DNA from: Streptomyces cahuitamycinicus
GTDB lineage: Bacteria > Actinomycetota > Actinomycetes > Streptomycetales > Streptomycetaceae
DNA length: 49,532 nt
Assembly: GCF_002891435.1 (NCBI RefSeq)
Contig: NZ_POUC01000012.1
Span: 1-49,532 of the forward strand
Direction: 5' to 3'
This document shows, piece after piece, positions 42,162-49,532 of the stretch. Each line of letters starts with the position of its first letter. The first letter of the stretch is position 1. The notes under the pieces were generated by a model. It made no database searches. It had not been told where the DNA came from and saw only the letters and a program-made list of their open reading frames with translations. Position numbers and translations under genes: made by a program.

Positions 42162-43412
42162 ATGACGGTCGGTAAGCGGCGCAAGGGCCTGACGGTCGCG
42201 TCCGCACTGCTCGGTGGAGTGCTGATGCTCTCGGCGTGTTCCGGAGGCGACGACAACGCCTCCGGGGGCGACGGCGGCGACAGCTCTCAGTCGAAGGTCG
42301 ACGAGGCCGCGGCGAAGAAGACCTCCGAGGCCCAGATCAAGATCACACCCGAGGACGGCTCCGACAACGCCTCCATCAACAACTCCGCAGCGGTGACCGT
42401 GAGCAAGGGCACGCTCACCGACGTGAAGATGACGACGTCGGAGGGCGCGGAGGTCAGCGGCGAGATATCCGCCGACAAGACCAGCTGGAAGCCGACCGCC
42501 CAGCTGGAGCGGTCCACGACCTACAAGCTGTCGGCCGAGGCGAAGGACTCCGACGGACGCGTCGCCCACGAGAACGCCTCGTTCACCACGGTCTCCCCGG
42601 CCAACAGCTTCATCGGCAACTTCACCCCGGACGACGGCACCACCGTGGGCGTCGGCATGCCGGTTTCGATCAACTTCGACAAGGCGATCACCAACAAGGC
42701 CGCGGTCCAGAAGGGCATCAAGGTCAGCACGACCGGCGGCCAGGAAGTCGCCTGCCACTGGTTCAACGCCAACCGCATGGACTGCCGGCCCGAGGACTAC
42801 TGGAAGGAAGGCTCCACCGTCACGCTGAAGCTCGCGCTCGACGGCGTCGAGGGAGCCAAGGGCGTCTTCGGTGTCCAGCAGAAGACGGTCACCTTCAAGG
42901 TCGGCCGCAACCAGGTCTCGTACGTCGACGCGAAGACCAAGCAGATGAAGATCACGCAGGACGGCAAGGTCGTCCGCACGATCCCGATCTCCGCCGGCTC
43001 GCCCGAGAACAAGACGTACGAGGGCATCATGGTGATGTCCGAGAAGTTCAAGGAGACGCGCATGAACGGCGCGACCGTGGGCTTCACGGACGACGACGGC
43101 AAGGGCGAGTACGACATCAAGGACGTGCCGCACGCCATCCGCCTCTCCAGCTCCGGCACCTTCATCCACGGCAACTACTGGGGCGCGAAGTCCATCTTCG
43201 GCAGCGTGAACACCAGCCACGGCTGCGTCGGCCTGCAGGACGCCAAGGGCGCCAACGACCCGAACACCCCGGGCGCGTGGTTCTTCAAGAACTCGATGCT
43301 CGGTGACGTGGTGGTCGTCGAGAACACCGGCGACAAGACCATCGCGCCGGACAACGGCCTCAACGGCTGGAACATGAGCTGGGCCGACTGGAAGGCCGGC
43401 TCGGCGGTCTGA
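42162..43412 (+). CDS. L,D-transpeptidase lipoprotein
   Basis: A 416-residue protein from ATG 42162 with GGAG 7 nt upstream; ATG 42147 is also in frame. The lipoprotein signal KRRKGLTVASALLGGVLMLSAC ends with Cys26. Two Ig-like domains (about 50-240; repeated KVSTTGG/VKMTTSEG strands) precede the YkuD catalytic domain, whose active site is HGNYWGAKSIFGSVNTSHGCVGL with Cys355. These enzymes form 3-3 cross-links in peptidoglycan on the outer face of the membrane. A very strong terminator follows. Confidence 0.95.
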   Translation: MTVGKRRKGLTVASALLGGVLMLSACSGGDDNASGGDGGDSSQSKVDEAAAKKTSEAQIKITPEDGSDNASINNSAAVTVSKGTLTDVKMTTSEGAEVSGEISADKTSWKPTAQLERSTTYKLSAEAKDSDGRVAHENASFTTVSPANSFIGNFTPDDGTTVGVGMPVSINFDKAITNKAAVQKGIKVSTTGGQEVACHWFNANRMDCRPEDYWKEGSTVTLKLALDGVEGAKGVFGVQQKTVTFKVGRNQVSYVDAKTKQMKITQDGKVVRTIPISAGSPENKTYEGIMVMSEKFKETRMNGATVGFTDDDGKGEYDIKDVPHAIRLSSSGTFIHGNYWGAKSIFGSVNTSHGCVGLQDAKGANDPNTPGAWFFKNSMLGDVVVVENTGDKTIAPDNGLNGWNMSWADWKAGSAV

Positions 43413-43430
43413 CGGTTCGCCGGCTTCGCT

Positions 43431-43482
43431 GACGAAAGGCCGCCGTCCACCCCTGGAGAGGAGTGGGCGGCGGCCTTTCGTC
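43431..43482 (+). terminator. Strong terminator after the L,D-transpeptidase gene
   Basis: GACGAAAGGCCGCCG (43431-43445) and its exact complement (43468-43482) give a perfect 15-bp stem with a 22-nt loop, followed by TCTTCTGT. Confidence 0.85.
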
Positions 43483-43707
43483 TCTTCTGTCAAGGAGAAC
43501 GCGCGTGCGTAACCATGCCGCCCCGTAACGGAGTTCCGACGGCCGTGTAACAGTCGGCCGACGGATTTCTTACCTCCTTCTCATCTATTGAGCACCTGAT
43601 CACCCCTCGGCATACTGCCTGTTCCGGGGGGCGTACGAGCATGCGTACGAGACCACCCCCGGCCGGGTGAACGGGGAATTCGCCCGGTTCTTCTGCAAGG
43701 GGGAAAC

Positions 43708-46700
43708 TTGCGCAGACAAGTGAAAAGGGCGTGCGCGGCCACGGTCGCCACAGCGGCGGCCGTGGCCATGGCGGCGGGTATGACCAGCCCGGCGTCGGCC
43801 AACGGCGAGCGGGCGGCAGCGGCCGCCAAGCCGGCGTCCCTTACCGCCAAGCACCGCATCACACTGATCACCGGCGACCGCGTCGTCCTGGACGCCAAGG
43901 GCCGTGTCATCGGCCTGGAGCACGCCAAGGGCCGTGAGAACGTGCCCGTCCAGGTCCGCAAGGTCGACGGCCACACCCTCGTCATTCCGGCGGACGCGGC
44001 CCGCCTGGTCGCCACCGGCAAGCTCGACCAGCGGCTCTTCGACGTCACCGAGCTCAACAAGTCCACGACCCGGAAGGCCCAGAAGAAGGGCCTGAAGGTC
44101 ATCGTCGGCTACCGGGGCGGCGCCGCGGCCACCAAGGCCGACGTCCGCGAGGCCGGCACCCTGCACCACACACTGAAGTCCGTGAACGCGGACGCGGTGC
44201 AGACGCCGCAGGCGGACACACCCGAACTCTGGGACGCGGTCACCAACGGTGAGAAAACCGCTTCCGGTATCGCGCACGTCTGGCTCGACGGCGTCCGCAA
44301 GGCCAGCCTCGACAAGTCCGTCACCCAGATCGGCACCCCCAAGGCGTGGGCGGCCGGCTACGACGGCAAGGGCACCAAGATCGCCGTCCTGGACACCGGT
44401 GTCGACGCCACCCACGACGACCTCAAGGGTCAGGTGGTGGGCGCCAAGAACTTCACCACCTCACCCGACGCCACCGACAAGCTCGGCCACGGCACGCACG
44501 TCGCCTCCATCGCGGCCGGCACCGGCAAGAAGTCCGGCGGCAAGTACAAGGGCGTCGCGCCCGGCGCGAAGATCCTCAACGGCAAGGTCCTCGACGACGC
44601 CGGCTTCGGCAGCGACTCCGAGATCGTCGCCGGTATGGAGTGGGCCGTCGCCGAGGGCGCCGACGTCATCAACATGAGCCTGGGCGGCCTCGACACGCCC
44701 GCCATCGACCCGATGGAAGCGGCGGTGAACAGGCTCTCCGAGGAGAAGGGCGTCCTGTTCGCCATCGCGGCCGGCAACGAGGGCGACTTCGGCGAGCAGA
44801 CCGTCGGATCCCCGGGCAGCGCCGCCGCGGCCCTGACCGTCGGCGCGGTCGACGACAAGGACAAACTGGCCGACTTCTCCAGCCGCGGCCCCGGCACGGA
44901 CGGTGCCCTCAAGCCGGACGTGACCGCGCCCGGCGTGGACATCACCGCGGCCTCCGCCCCGGGCAACCAGATAGCCCAGGAGGTCGGCGAGAAGCCGGCC
45001 GGCTACATGACGATCTCCGGCACGTCGATGGCGACCCCGCATGTCGCGGGCGCGGCGGCGATCCTCAAGCAGCAGCACCCGGAGTGGAAGTACGCCGAGC
45101 TGAAGGGCGCCCTCGCCGGCTCCACCAAGGGCGGCAAGTACACCCCGTTCCAGCAGGGTTCGGGCCGGATCCAGGTCGACAAGGCCATCAAGCAGTCCCT
45201 GATCGCCGAGCCGGCCTCGGTGAGCTTCGGGGTGCAGCAGTGGCCGCACACCGACGACAAGCCGGTCACCAAGCAGCTGACGTACCGCAACCTCGGTACG
45301 AAGGACGTCACGCTGAAGCTGGCGTCGACGGCCACCAACCCCAAGGGCCAGGCCGTCCCGTCCGGCTTCTTCAAGCTCGGCGCCACCTCGGTGACGGTCC
45401 CGGCCGGCGGCAAGGCCTCCGTGCCGTTCACCGTCAACACCAAGCTGGGCGGCACGGTCGACGGCGCGTACTCGGCGTACGTGACGGCCAGGGGCGGCGG
45501 CCAGACCGTCCGCACTGCGGCGGCGGTGCAGCGTGAGGTCGAGTCGTACGACGTGACGCTGAAGTTCCTCGACCGCGACGGCAAGGCGGCGAAGAACTAC
45601 AGCGCCGACCTGACCGGCACCGCCGGTCTGGGCAAGGGCAAGGGGGCCATGCCGTACGACGAGGACGGCACGGCCACCGCCCGCCTCCCCAAGGGCACCT
45701 ACATCCTCAACACGAGCATCTACGTGGGCGACGACCCGGAGAAGTTCGAGGGCGTCGACTGGCTGGCCCAGCCCAAGCTGAACCTCACCAAGAAGACGAC
45801 GGTCACGCTGGACGCCCGCAAGGCCAAGCCGGTGGACATCACCGTCCCGGCCACGGGCGTCAAGTCGGAGTTCGCCTCGGCCGACTACACCGTGGAGGCC
45901 GGTGACAGCAGCTACGGCTTCGGCTGGTGGCTGGATTCCTTCGCCGACATCCGCACCGCCCACGTCGGCCCGCAGATCACCGACGGTTCGGTGACCCAGC
46001 AGTGGGACGGCCACTGGTCCAAGGGCGGCAAGGAGGAGTACAACACCGTCGCCGGCGGCCCGGTCAAGAAGCTCGCCACCGGTTACACCAAGCACTACAA
46101 GGCGAGCGAGTTCGCCACGGTGAAGGCGGGCCTCGGCGCCTCGGCGAGCGGCAAGAAGGGCTCGATCAACGCGGTGGGCTGGATGCCGTGGAGCAACAGC
46201 GCCTCCTCGATCGGCATCCCGCAGACCCTGCCCGGCACGCGCACCCTGCGCCTGTCCGCCCAGGGCGGCGTGAAGTGGCAGCTCGAATTCGCCCAGTCCG
46301 GCGGTGTGGACGCGGACGGGTTCCCGGTCGACGAGGCCGCCTACTCGATGGGCACGCACAAGTTCGCCGCCGGCAAGAGCTACTCGAAGACCGTCAACAC
46401 GGCAGTCTTCGGACCGCGTCTGAGCGGTGACCTCGGTGTCTTCCGCGAGGGCAACGAGATCTACGGTTCCCTGCCGCTGTTCGCCGACGGCAAGGGCAAC
46501 GTGGGCTACTCGACGTTCTCCGCGGTCGACACGACCCTGTACCGCAACGGCACCAAGGTCGGCAGCCACGACGACCCGCTGTTCGGCGACAAGCAGTTCA
46601 AGGTCCCGGCCGGTGACGCCGCGTACAAGCTGACGACGTCGGTCAAGCGCAGCGTCAAGGTCGCGGCGGCCTCCACCCGGGTCGACGCCAGCTGGACGTT

Positions 46701-47034
46701 CCGCTCGAAGAAGACCAGCGACATCACCAAGCTGCCCGCCTCCACGGCCCGCTTCGGCGCGACCACGGGCCTGGACAGCAAGGCCCCGGCCGGCAAGACC
46801 GTCAAGATCCCGGTCACCGTCGAGGGCGCGGCCAAGGGCAGCAACCTGAAGTCGCTGTCGGTGTACGCGTCGTACGACTACGGCAAGACCTGGAAGAAGC
46901 TCACCGTCAAGGACGGCAAGGTGAGCGTCAAGAACCCGGCGAAGGGGAAGGCCATCTCCTTCCACGCCAAGATCGCCGACAAGAAGGGCAACAAGTCGAC
47001 GATCTCGATCTACAACGCGTACTACGGCAAGTAG
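43708..47034 (+). CDS. Secreted S8 family serine protease (subtilase), 1108 residues
   Basis: Start is TTG 43708, with AAGGGGGAA just upstream. A signal peptide ends near SPASA. A propeptide-like region (KHRITLITGDRVVLDAKGRV) precedes the S8 domain. The catalytic triad is Asp229 (VLDTGVDATHDD), His261 (LGHGTHVASIAAG) and Ser440 (SGTSMATPHVAGAAA), with oxyanion Asn in FAIAAGNEGD. The C-terminal 600 residues are Lys/Gly/Thr-rich beta modules without a clear sorting signal or anchor. The size and layout fit large secreted Streptomyces subtilases. A direct repeat CGTACGAG at 43632 and 43644 lies upstream. Confidence 0.95.
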   Translation: MRRQVKRACAATVATAAAVAMAAGMTSPASANGERAAAAAKPASLTAKHRITLITGDRVVLDAKGRVIGLEHAKGRENVPVQVRKVDGHTLVIPADAARLVATGKLDQRLFDVTELNKSTTRKAQKKGLKVIVGYRGGAAATKADVREAGTLHHTLKSVNADAVQTPQADTPELWDAVTNGEKTASGIAHVWLDGVRKASLDKSVTQIGTPKAWAAGYDGKGTKIAVLDTGVDATHDDLKGQVVGAKNFTTSPDATDKLGHGTHVASIAAGTGKKSGGKYKGVAPGAKILNGKVLDDAGFGSDSEIVAGMEWAVAEGADVINMSLGGLDTPAIDPMEAAVNRLSEEKGVLFAIAAGNEGDFGEQTVGSPGSAAAALTVGAVDDKDKLADFSSRGPGTDGALKPDVTAPGVDITAASAPGNQIAQEVGEKPAGYMTISGTSMATPHVAGAAAILKQQHPEWKYAELKGALAGSTKGGKYTPFQQGSGRIQVDKAIKQSLIAEPASVSFGVQQWPHTDDKPVTKQLTYRNLGTKDVTLKLASTATNPKGQAVPSGFFKLGATSVTVPAGGKASVPFTVNTKLGGTVDGAYSAYVTARGGGQTVRTAAAVQREVESYDVTLKFLDRDGKAAKNYSADLTGTAGLGKGKGAMPYDEDGTATARLPKGTYILNTSIYVGDDPEKFEGVDWLAQPKLNLTKKTTVTLDARKAKPVDITVPATGVKSEFASADYTVEAGDSSYGFGWWLDSFADIRTAHVGPQITDGSVTQQWDGHWSKGGKEEYNTVAGGPVKKLATGYTKHYKASEFATVKAGLGASASGKKGSINAVGWMPWSNSASSIGIPQTLPGTRTLRLSAQGGVKWQLEFAQSGGVDADGFPVDEAAYSMGTHKFAAGKSYSKTVNTAVFGPRLSGDLGVFREGNEIYGSLPLFADGKGNVGYSTFSAVDTTLYRNGTKVGSHDDPLFGDKQFKVPAGDAAYKLTTSVKRSVKVAAASTRVDASWTFRSKKTSDITKLPASTARFGATTGLDSKAPAGKTVKIPVTVEGAAKGSNLKSLSVYASYDYGKTWKKLTVKDGKVSVKNPAKGKAISFHAKIADKKGNKSTISIYNAYYGK

Positions 47035-47076
47035 ACGCGTACTGCGGCAAGCAAGCGGTAGCGCAAGCGCGTTGAC

Positions 47077-47107
47077 GACCCGTCGGGGGCTCTGCTCCCG
47101 GCGGGTC
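47077..47107. terminator. Terminator between the protease and MmyB-type regulator
   Basis: GACCCGTCGGG and CCCGGCGGGTC form a stem with one mismatch and a short GGCTCTGCT loop, 43 bp after the protease stop. Confidence 0.6.
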
Positions 47108-47124
47108 TGCCGTATGGTCCCCGC

Positions 47125-47205
47125 ATGACCGCCGCAGTGGCCGCCATGATCACCGCCGTCGTGGGCGTCCTGGGAACGCGGGAGGACCCCGGCGTCGTCG
47201 ACTGA
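47125..47205 (+). CDS. Possible 26-residue leaderless peptide
   Basis: ATG 47125 to TGA 47203-47205 encodes MTAAVAAMITAVVGVLG followed by TREDPGVVD, a hydrophobic helix with an acidic tail. TATGGT at 47113-47118 sits 6 nt before the ATG, as in leaderless promoters here. Third positions are all G or C except one. There is no other support, and it may be chance. Confidence 0.25.
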   Translation: MTAAVAAMITAVVGVLGTREDPGVVD

Positions 47206-47218
47206 GGCGAGGCCCTTG

Positions 47219-48133
47219 CTACTCCGACGGTGCCGATGCCCTGGTGCCTGAGCGGGTGGCGTCCGCCCCCCAGCTCGCCAGCAGGCGCAGGGCCTCCGCC
47301 GACGGGGTGCCCGGCTCCGCGTGGTACGTGATCAGGGACTGCTCGACGTCGTCGACCAGGCGGAACGTCTCGAAGGACAAGGTCAGGTCGCCGGCCAGGG
47401 GATGGCGCATGCGCTTGACGCCGTAACTCTTCTCCTTGACGTTGTGGGCGGCCCACAGGCGGCGGAAGTCCTCGCTCTTCACGGACAGCTCGCCCACCAG
47501 GGCCGACAAGCGCGGGTCGTCCGGGTGGCAGCCCGCGTCCATGCGCAGGTAGCCGACGATGTCGGACGCCTTCTGGTCCCACTCCACGAACAGCTCGCGG
47601 TACTCGGGCCTGAGGAACACCATCCGCGCCCAGTTCCGCTCCGGCGCCGGCAGCTCCGCCCAGTCGCCGAAGACGGCCGCGGCCATCCGGTTCCAGGCCA
47701 GGATCTCCGAGCGGCGCCCGACGATGTACGCCGGGACGCCCTCGATCGAGTCCAGCAGATGCCGCAGCGCCGGCCGCACCTGCTGGCTGCGCGCCACCGG
47801 CTTCTTCTTGTTCTGCTTCGGCTTCGCCAGATGCATCAGGTGCGCATGCTCGGCATCGCTCAGCCGCAGGGCGCGCGCGATCGCGTCCAGCACCTCCGCG
47901 GAGACATTGCGGCCGTTGCCCTGCTCCAGCCGGGTGTAGTACGCCACGGACACCCCGGCCAGCTGCGCCAGCTCCTCACGGCGCAGCCCGGGTACCCGGC
48001 GCCGCCCGAAGTCGGGCAGCCCCACGTCCTCGGGCTTCAGCCGGGCCCGCCGGGTGCGCAGGAACTCACTGAGGTCGGCGCGCCGGTCCAGGCCGCCACC
48101 GGCCGTCTGTGCGGGTCCGGGCTGTTCGTCCAT
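47219..48133 (-). CDS. Helix-turn-helix regulator with MmyB-like ligand-binding domain
   Basis: A 304-residue protein. The XRE HTH is at about residues 45-95 ([44 protein letters not shown]); the MmyB-like C-terminal domain starts at [38 protein letters not shown] and runs to the end with [21 protein letters not shown]. These proteins often bind fatty-acid-like ligands and regulate a divergent reductase or dehydrogenase. Here the divergent gene is a zinc alcohol dehydrogenase, separated by 181 bp with a palindromic operator. Confidence 0.93.
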   Translation of the reverse strand: MDEQPGPAQTAGGGLDRRADLSEFLRTRRARLKPEDVGLPDFGRRRVPGLRREELAQLAGVSVAYYTRLEQGNGRNVSAEVLDAIARALRLSDAEHAHLMHLAKPKQNKKKPVARSQQVRPALRHLLDSIEGVPAYIVGRRSEILAWNRMAAAVFGDWAELPAPERNWARMVFLRPEYRELFVEWDQKASDIVGYLRMDAGCHPDDPRLSALVGELSVKSEDFRRLWAAHNVKEKSYGVKRMRHPLAGDLTLSFETFRLVDDVEQSLITYHAEPGTPSAEALRLLASWGADATRSGTRASAPSE

Positions 48134-48153
48134 GCCGTCCAGTATTCACGGTC

Positions 48154-48201
48154 GTACGCACACGAGCCTGACCCCGCCAGTGGTACGCACCGTGTGCGTA
48201 C
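48154..48201. promoter_or_regulatory. Operator cluster between the MmyB-type regulator and alcohol dehydrogenase
   Basis: GTACGCAC-CGT-GTGCGTAC (48183-48201) is a perfect 8-bp dyad. A third half-site GTACGCAC (48154-48161) lies 29 bp upstream in the same orientation, and the outer pair (48153-48164 and 48191-48202) is also a perfect 12-bp inverted repeat. The cluster is 20-70 bp from the regulator start and about 115 bp before the dehydrogenase. Confidence 0.65.
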
Positions 48202-48314
48202 GCAAAAGCGTGGTCTGGGTGAGCGCTCGCGGATCGGGCACGCTGGTGATCGTGCCCGGTCCGAAGATCCAGAAGGCAGCCGGGCACACAATCCCCGCTA
48301 GGAGAACCCCCGGC

Positions 48315-49355
48315 ATGACCACTGTTGCTGCGTACGCCGCTCCCGCTCCCAAGGCTCCGCTGGAGCGCACCACCATCGAGCGCCGCGCGGTCCGCGAGTT
48401 CGACGTCCTGATCGACATCAAGTTCGCCGGCATCTGCCACTCGGACATCCACCAGGCCCAGGAGGGCTGGGGCGAGGCGATCTTCCCGATGGTCCCGGGC
48501 CACGAGATAGCCGGTGTCGTCACCGAGGTCGGCCCGGGCGTCACGAAGTTCGCCGTCGGTGACCGCGTCGGTGTCGGCTGCATGGTCGACTCCTGCCGCG
48601 AGTGCGAGAACTGCGAGGCCGGACGCGAGCAGTACTGCGTCAAGGGCAACGTCCCCACCTACAACGGCATCGGCAAGGACGGCGAGCCCACCTACGGCGG
48701 CTACGCGCAGAAGGTCGTCGTCGACGAGAACTTCGTCCTCCGCATCCCCGACGGGCTGTCGCTCGACATCGCCGCGCCGCTGCTGTGCGCCGGCATCACC
48801 CTCTACTCCCCGCTCCGCCGCTTCGGCGCCGGCCCCGGCAAGAAGGTCGCGATCGTCGGCCTGGGCGGCCTCGGCCACATGGGCGTCAAGATCGCCAACG
48901 CCCTCGGCGCCGAGGTGACCGTGCTGTCGCAGTCCCTGCGCAAGCAGGAGGACGGCCTGCGCCTGGGCGCGGCCCACTACTACGCCACCAGCGACCCGAA
49001 GACCTTCGAGGAACTGGCCGGCACCTTCGACCTGATCGTGTCCACGGTGTCCGCCCCGCTGGACTTCAACGCCTACCTGTCGCTGCTGAAGACCGAGGGC
49101 ACGCTGGCGAACGTCGGCGCCCCCGAGGAGCCCGTCTCCCTCAACCTCTTCTCGGTGATCGGCGGCGGCAAGACCCTCGCCGGTTCCATGATCGGCGGCA
49201 TCGCGGAGACCCAGGAGATGCTGGACTTCTGCGCCGAGCACGGCCTCGGCGCCGAGATCGAGCTGATCAGCGGTGACCAGATCAACGAGGCGTACGACCG
49301 GGTCCAGGCCAGCGACGTGCGCTACCGGTTCGTGATCGACACGGCGACGATCTGA
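48315..49355 (+). CDS. NAD(P)-dependent zinc alcohol dehydrogenase (YahK/AdhA type)
   Basis: A 346-residue MDR enzyme from ATG 48315 with AGGAGAA upstream. Catalytic zinc ligands: Cys in [10 protein letters not shown] and the His/Glu of [10 protein letters not shown]; structural zinc: four Cys in [16 protein letters not shown]. The Rossmann motif is [49 protein letters not shown] is typical of the broad-specificity cinnamyl/YahK aldehyde reductases, usually NADP-linked. It probably detoxifies aldehydes and is likely regulated by its divergent MmyB-type neighbour. Confidence 0.95.
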   Translation: MTTVAAYAAPAPKAPLERTTIERRAVREFDVLIDIKFAGICHSDIHQAQEGWGEAIFPMVPGHEIAGVVTEVGPGVTKFAVGDRVGVGCMVDSCRECENCEAGREQYCVKGNVPTYNGIGKDGEPTYGGYAQKVVVDENFVLRIPDGLSLDIAAPLLCAGITLYSPLRRFGAGPGKKVAIVGLGGLGHMGVKIANALGAEVTVLSQSLRKQEDGLRLGAAHYYATSDPKTFEELAGTFDLIVSTVSAPLDFNAYLSLLKTEGTLANVGAPEEPVSLNLFSVIGGGKTLAGSMIGGIAETQEMLDFCAEHGLGAEIELISGDQINEAYDRVQASDVRYRFVIDTATI

Positions 49356-49381
49356 CACCCGACCCGCTGGAAAGCACCCCT

Positions 49382-49417
49382 TGAGGGCCCCGGACGCGCC
49401 GCGTGCCGGGGCCCTCA
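49382..49417 (+). terminator. Terminator after the alcohol dehydrogenase gene
   Basis: TGAGGGCCCCGG (49382-49393) and CCGGGGCCCTCA (49406-49417) form a perfect 12-bp stem with a 12-nt loop, 27 bp after the stop. Confidence 0.8.
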
Positions 49418-49462
49418 GGGCGTTCGTCCTGCACGACGGGGCGCGCTCGGGGCACTCGTGGA

Positions 49463-49532
49463 GCGCACGCGGGGTAGACCTGGGGCGGCGCACGCGGGGT
49501 AGACGTGGGGCGCGCACGGGGTAGAGGTGGGG
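49463..49532. repeat. GC-rich tandem repeats at the right edge
   Basis: Three units beginning GCGCACG at 49463, 49488 and 49512 share GGGGTAGA and GTGGGG or CTGGGG; the period is 24-25 bp and the third unit has lost 2 bp. The array probably continues beyond the window. It lies in an intergenic region after a terminator. Confidence 0.6.

Noticed and set aside
43632..43651. Direct repeat CGTACGAG-N4-CGTACGAG upstream of the subtilase
   Set aside because: CGTACG is itself a common palindrome in this genome and the copies are short; not enough to call an operator.
49463..49532. Possible CRISPR-like array at the right edge
   Set aside because: Units are contiguous 24-25 bp tandem copies without unique spacers, and no cas gene is present.

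Overview
The window is a high-GC actinobacterial chromosome segment, almost certainly Streptomyces. Supporting signs are strong G/C bias at third codon positions in every gene, GTG/TTG starts, many 4-bp ATGA/GTGA overlaps, leaderless promoters, and characteristic families: roadblock/LC7, Cache-PAS-GAF-SpoIIE sensors, LAxTG surface proteins, HutH with a Cys-Ser-Gly triad, and MmyB-type regulators. I saw no in-frame TTA codon in any called gene, so no gene here looks bldA-dependent. I see no tRNA, rRNA, CRISPR array, transposase or prophage gene.

Layout. 1-1.1 kb: a coupled minus-strand pair, a roadblock/LC7 protein and a DUF4388-like protein that runs off the left edge. 1.1-1.7 kb: gene remnants only. 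1.7-5.3 kb: a TetR regulator with two matching operators, a small lipoprotein (probably frameshifted) coupled to a methyltransferase, and a divergent MocR regulator. 5.5-7.6 kb: a Gfo/Idh/MocA oxidoreductase and an acetoacetate-decarboxylase-like protein. 7.7-12.7 kb: cstA-ybdD divergent from a coupled trio of sodium/solute symporter, ECF sigma factor and one-TM protein. 12.6-16.2 kb: DHFR-like reductase, stand-alone maltokinase-cap protein, GlxA-type regulator, saccharopine-dehydrogenase-like protein. 16.3-20.3 kb: a Tat/lipoprotein solute-binding protein without permease, then a multidomain SpoIIE phosphatase sensor, separated by a perfect 20-bp palindrome. 20.4-24.5 kb: LysR regulator plus beta-decarboxylating dehydrogenase, MSOX-like flavin oxidase and HAD hydrolase. 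24.6-29.9 kb: GNAT protein and a pectin (rhamnogalacturonan) locus: two secreted acetylesterases divergent from a PL11 lyase, with LacI-type operators.

29.9-35.3 kb: MarR, a 15-nt tandem array, a PLP decarboxylase, folE, a truncated DUF2231 gene, a cysteine-rich SufR-like regulator, an aquaglyceroporin and a cupin. 35.5-39.4 kb: GH43 glycosidase, PPK2 polyphosphate kinase, and a probable rearrangement scar joining the tail of a membrane-protein gene to a GAF-GGDEF gene without its 5' end. 39.5-47.0 kb: conserved-looking genes: hutH with a leaderless promoter, a mini LAxTG surface protein, a small acidic protein, an L,D-transpeptidase lipoprotein and a large secreted subtilase. 47.2-49.5 kb: MmyB-type regulator divergent from a zinc alcohol dehydrogenase over a palindromic operator, then tandem repeats at the right edge.

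Genes that plausibly work together: the pectin locus (deacetylation plus backbone cleavage); cstA-ybdD and the symporter-sigma operon (carboxylate or peptide uptake with its own sigma factor); the binding protein and SpoIIE sensor (ligand sensing); and the LysR-controlled dehydrogenase-oxidase-HAD set (catabolism of an unknown substrate). No single locus is an obvious defence or mobile system. The strongest candidates for something undescribed are the transporter-sigma-TM operon, the binding-protein/sensor pair and several clean uncharacterised palindromes.
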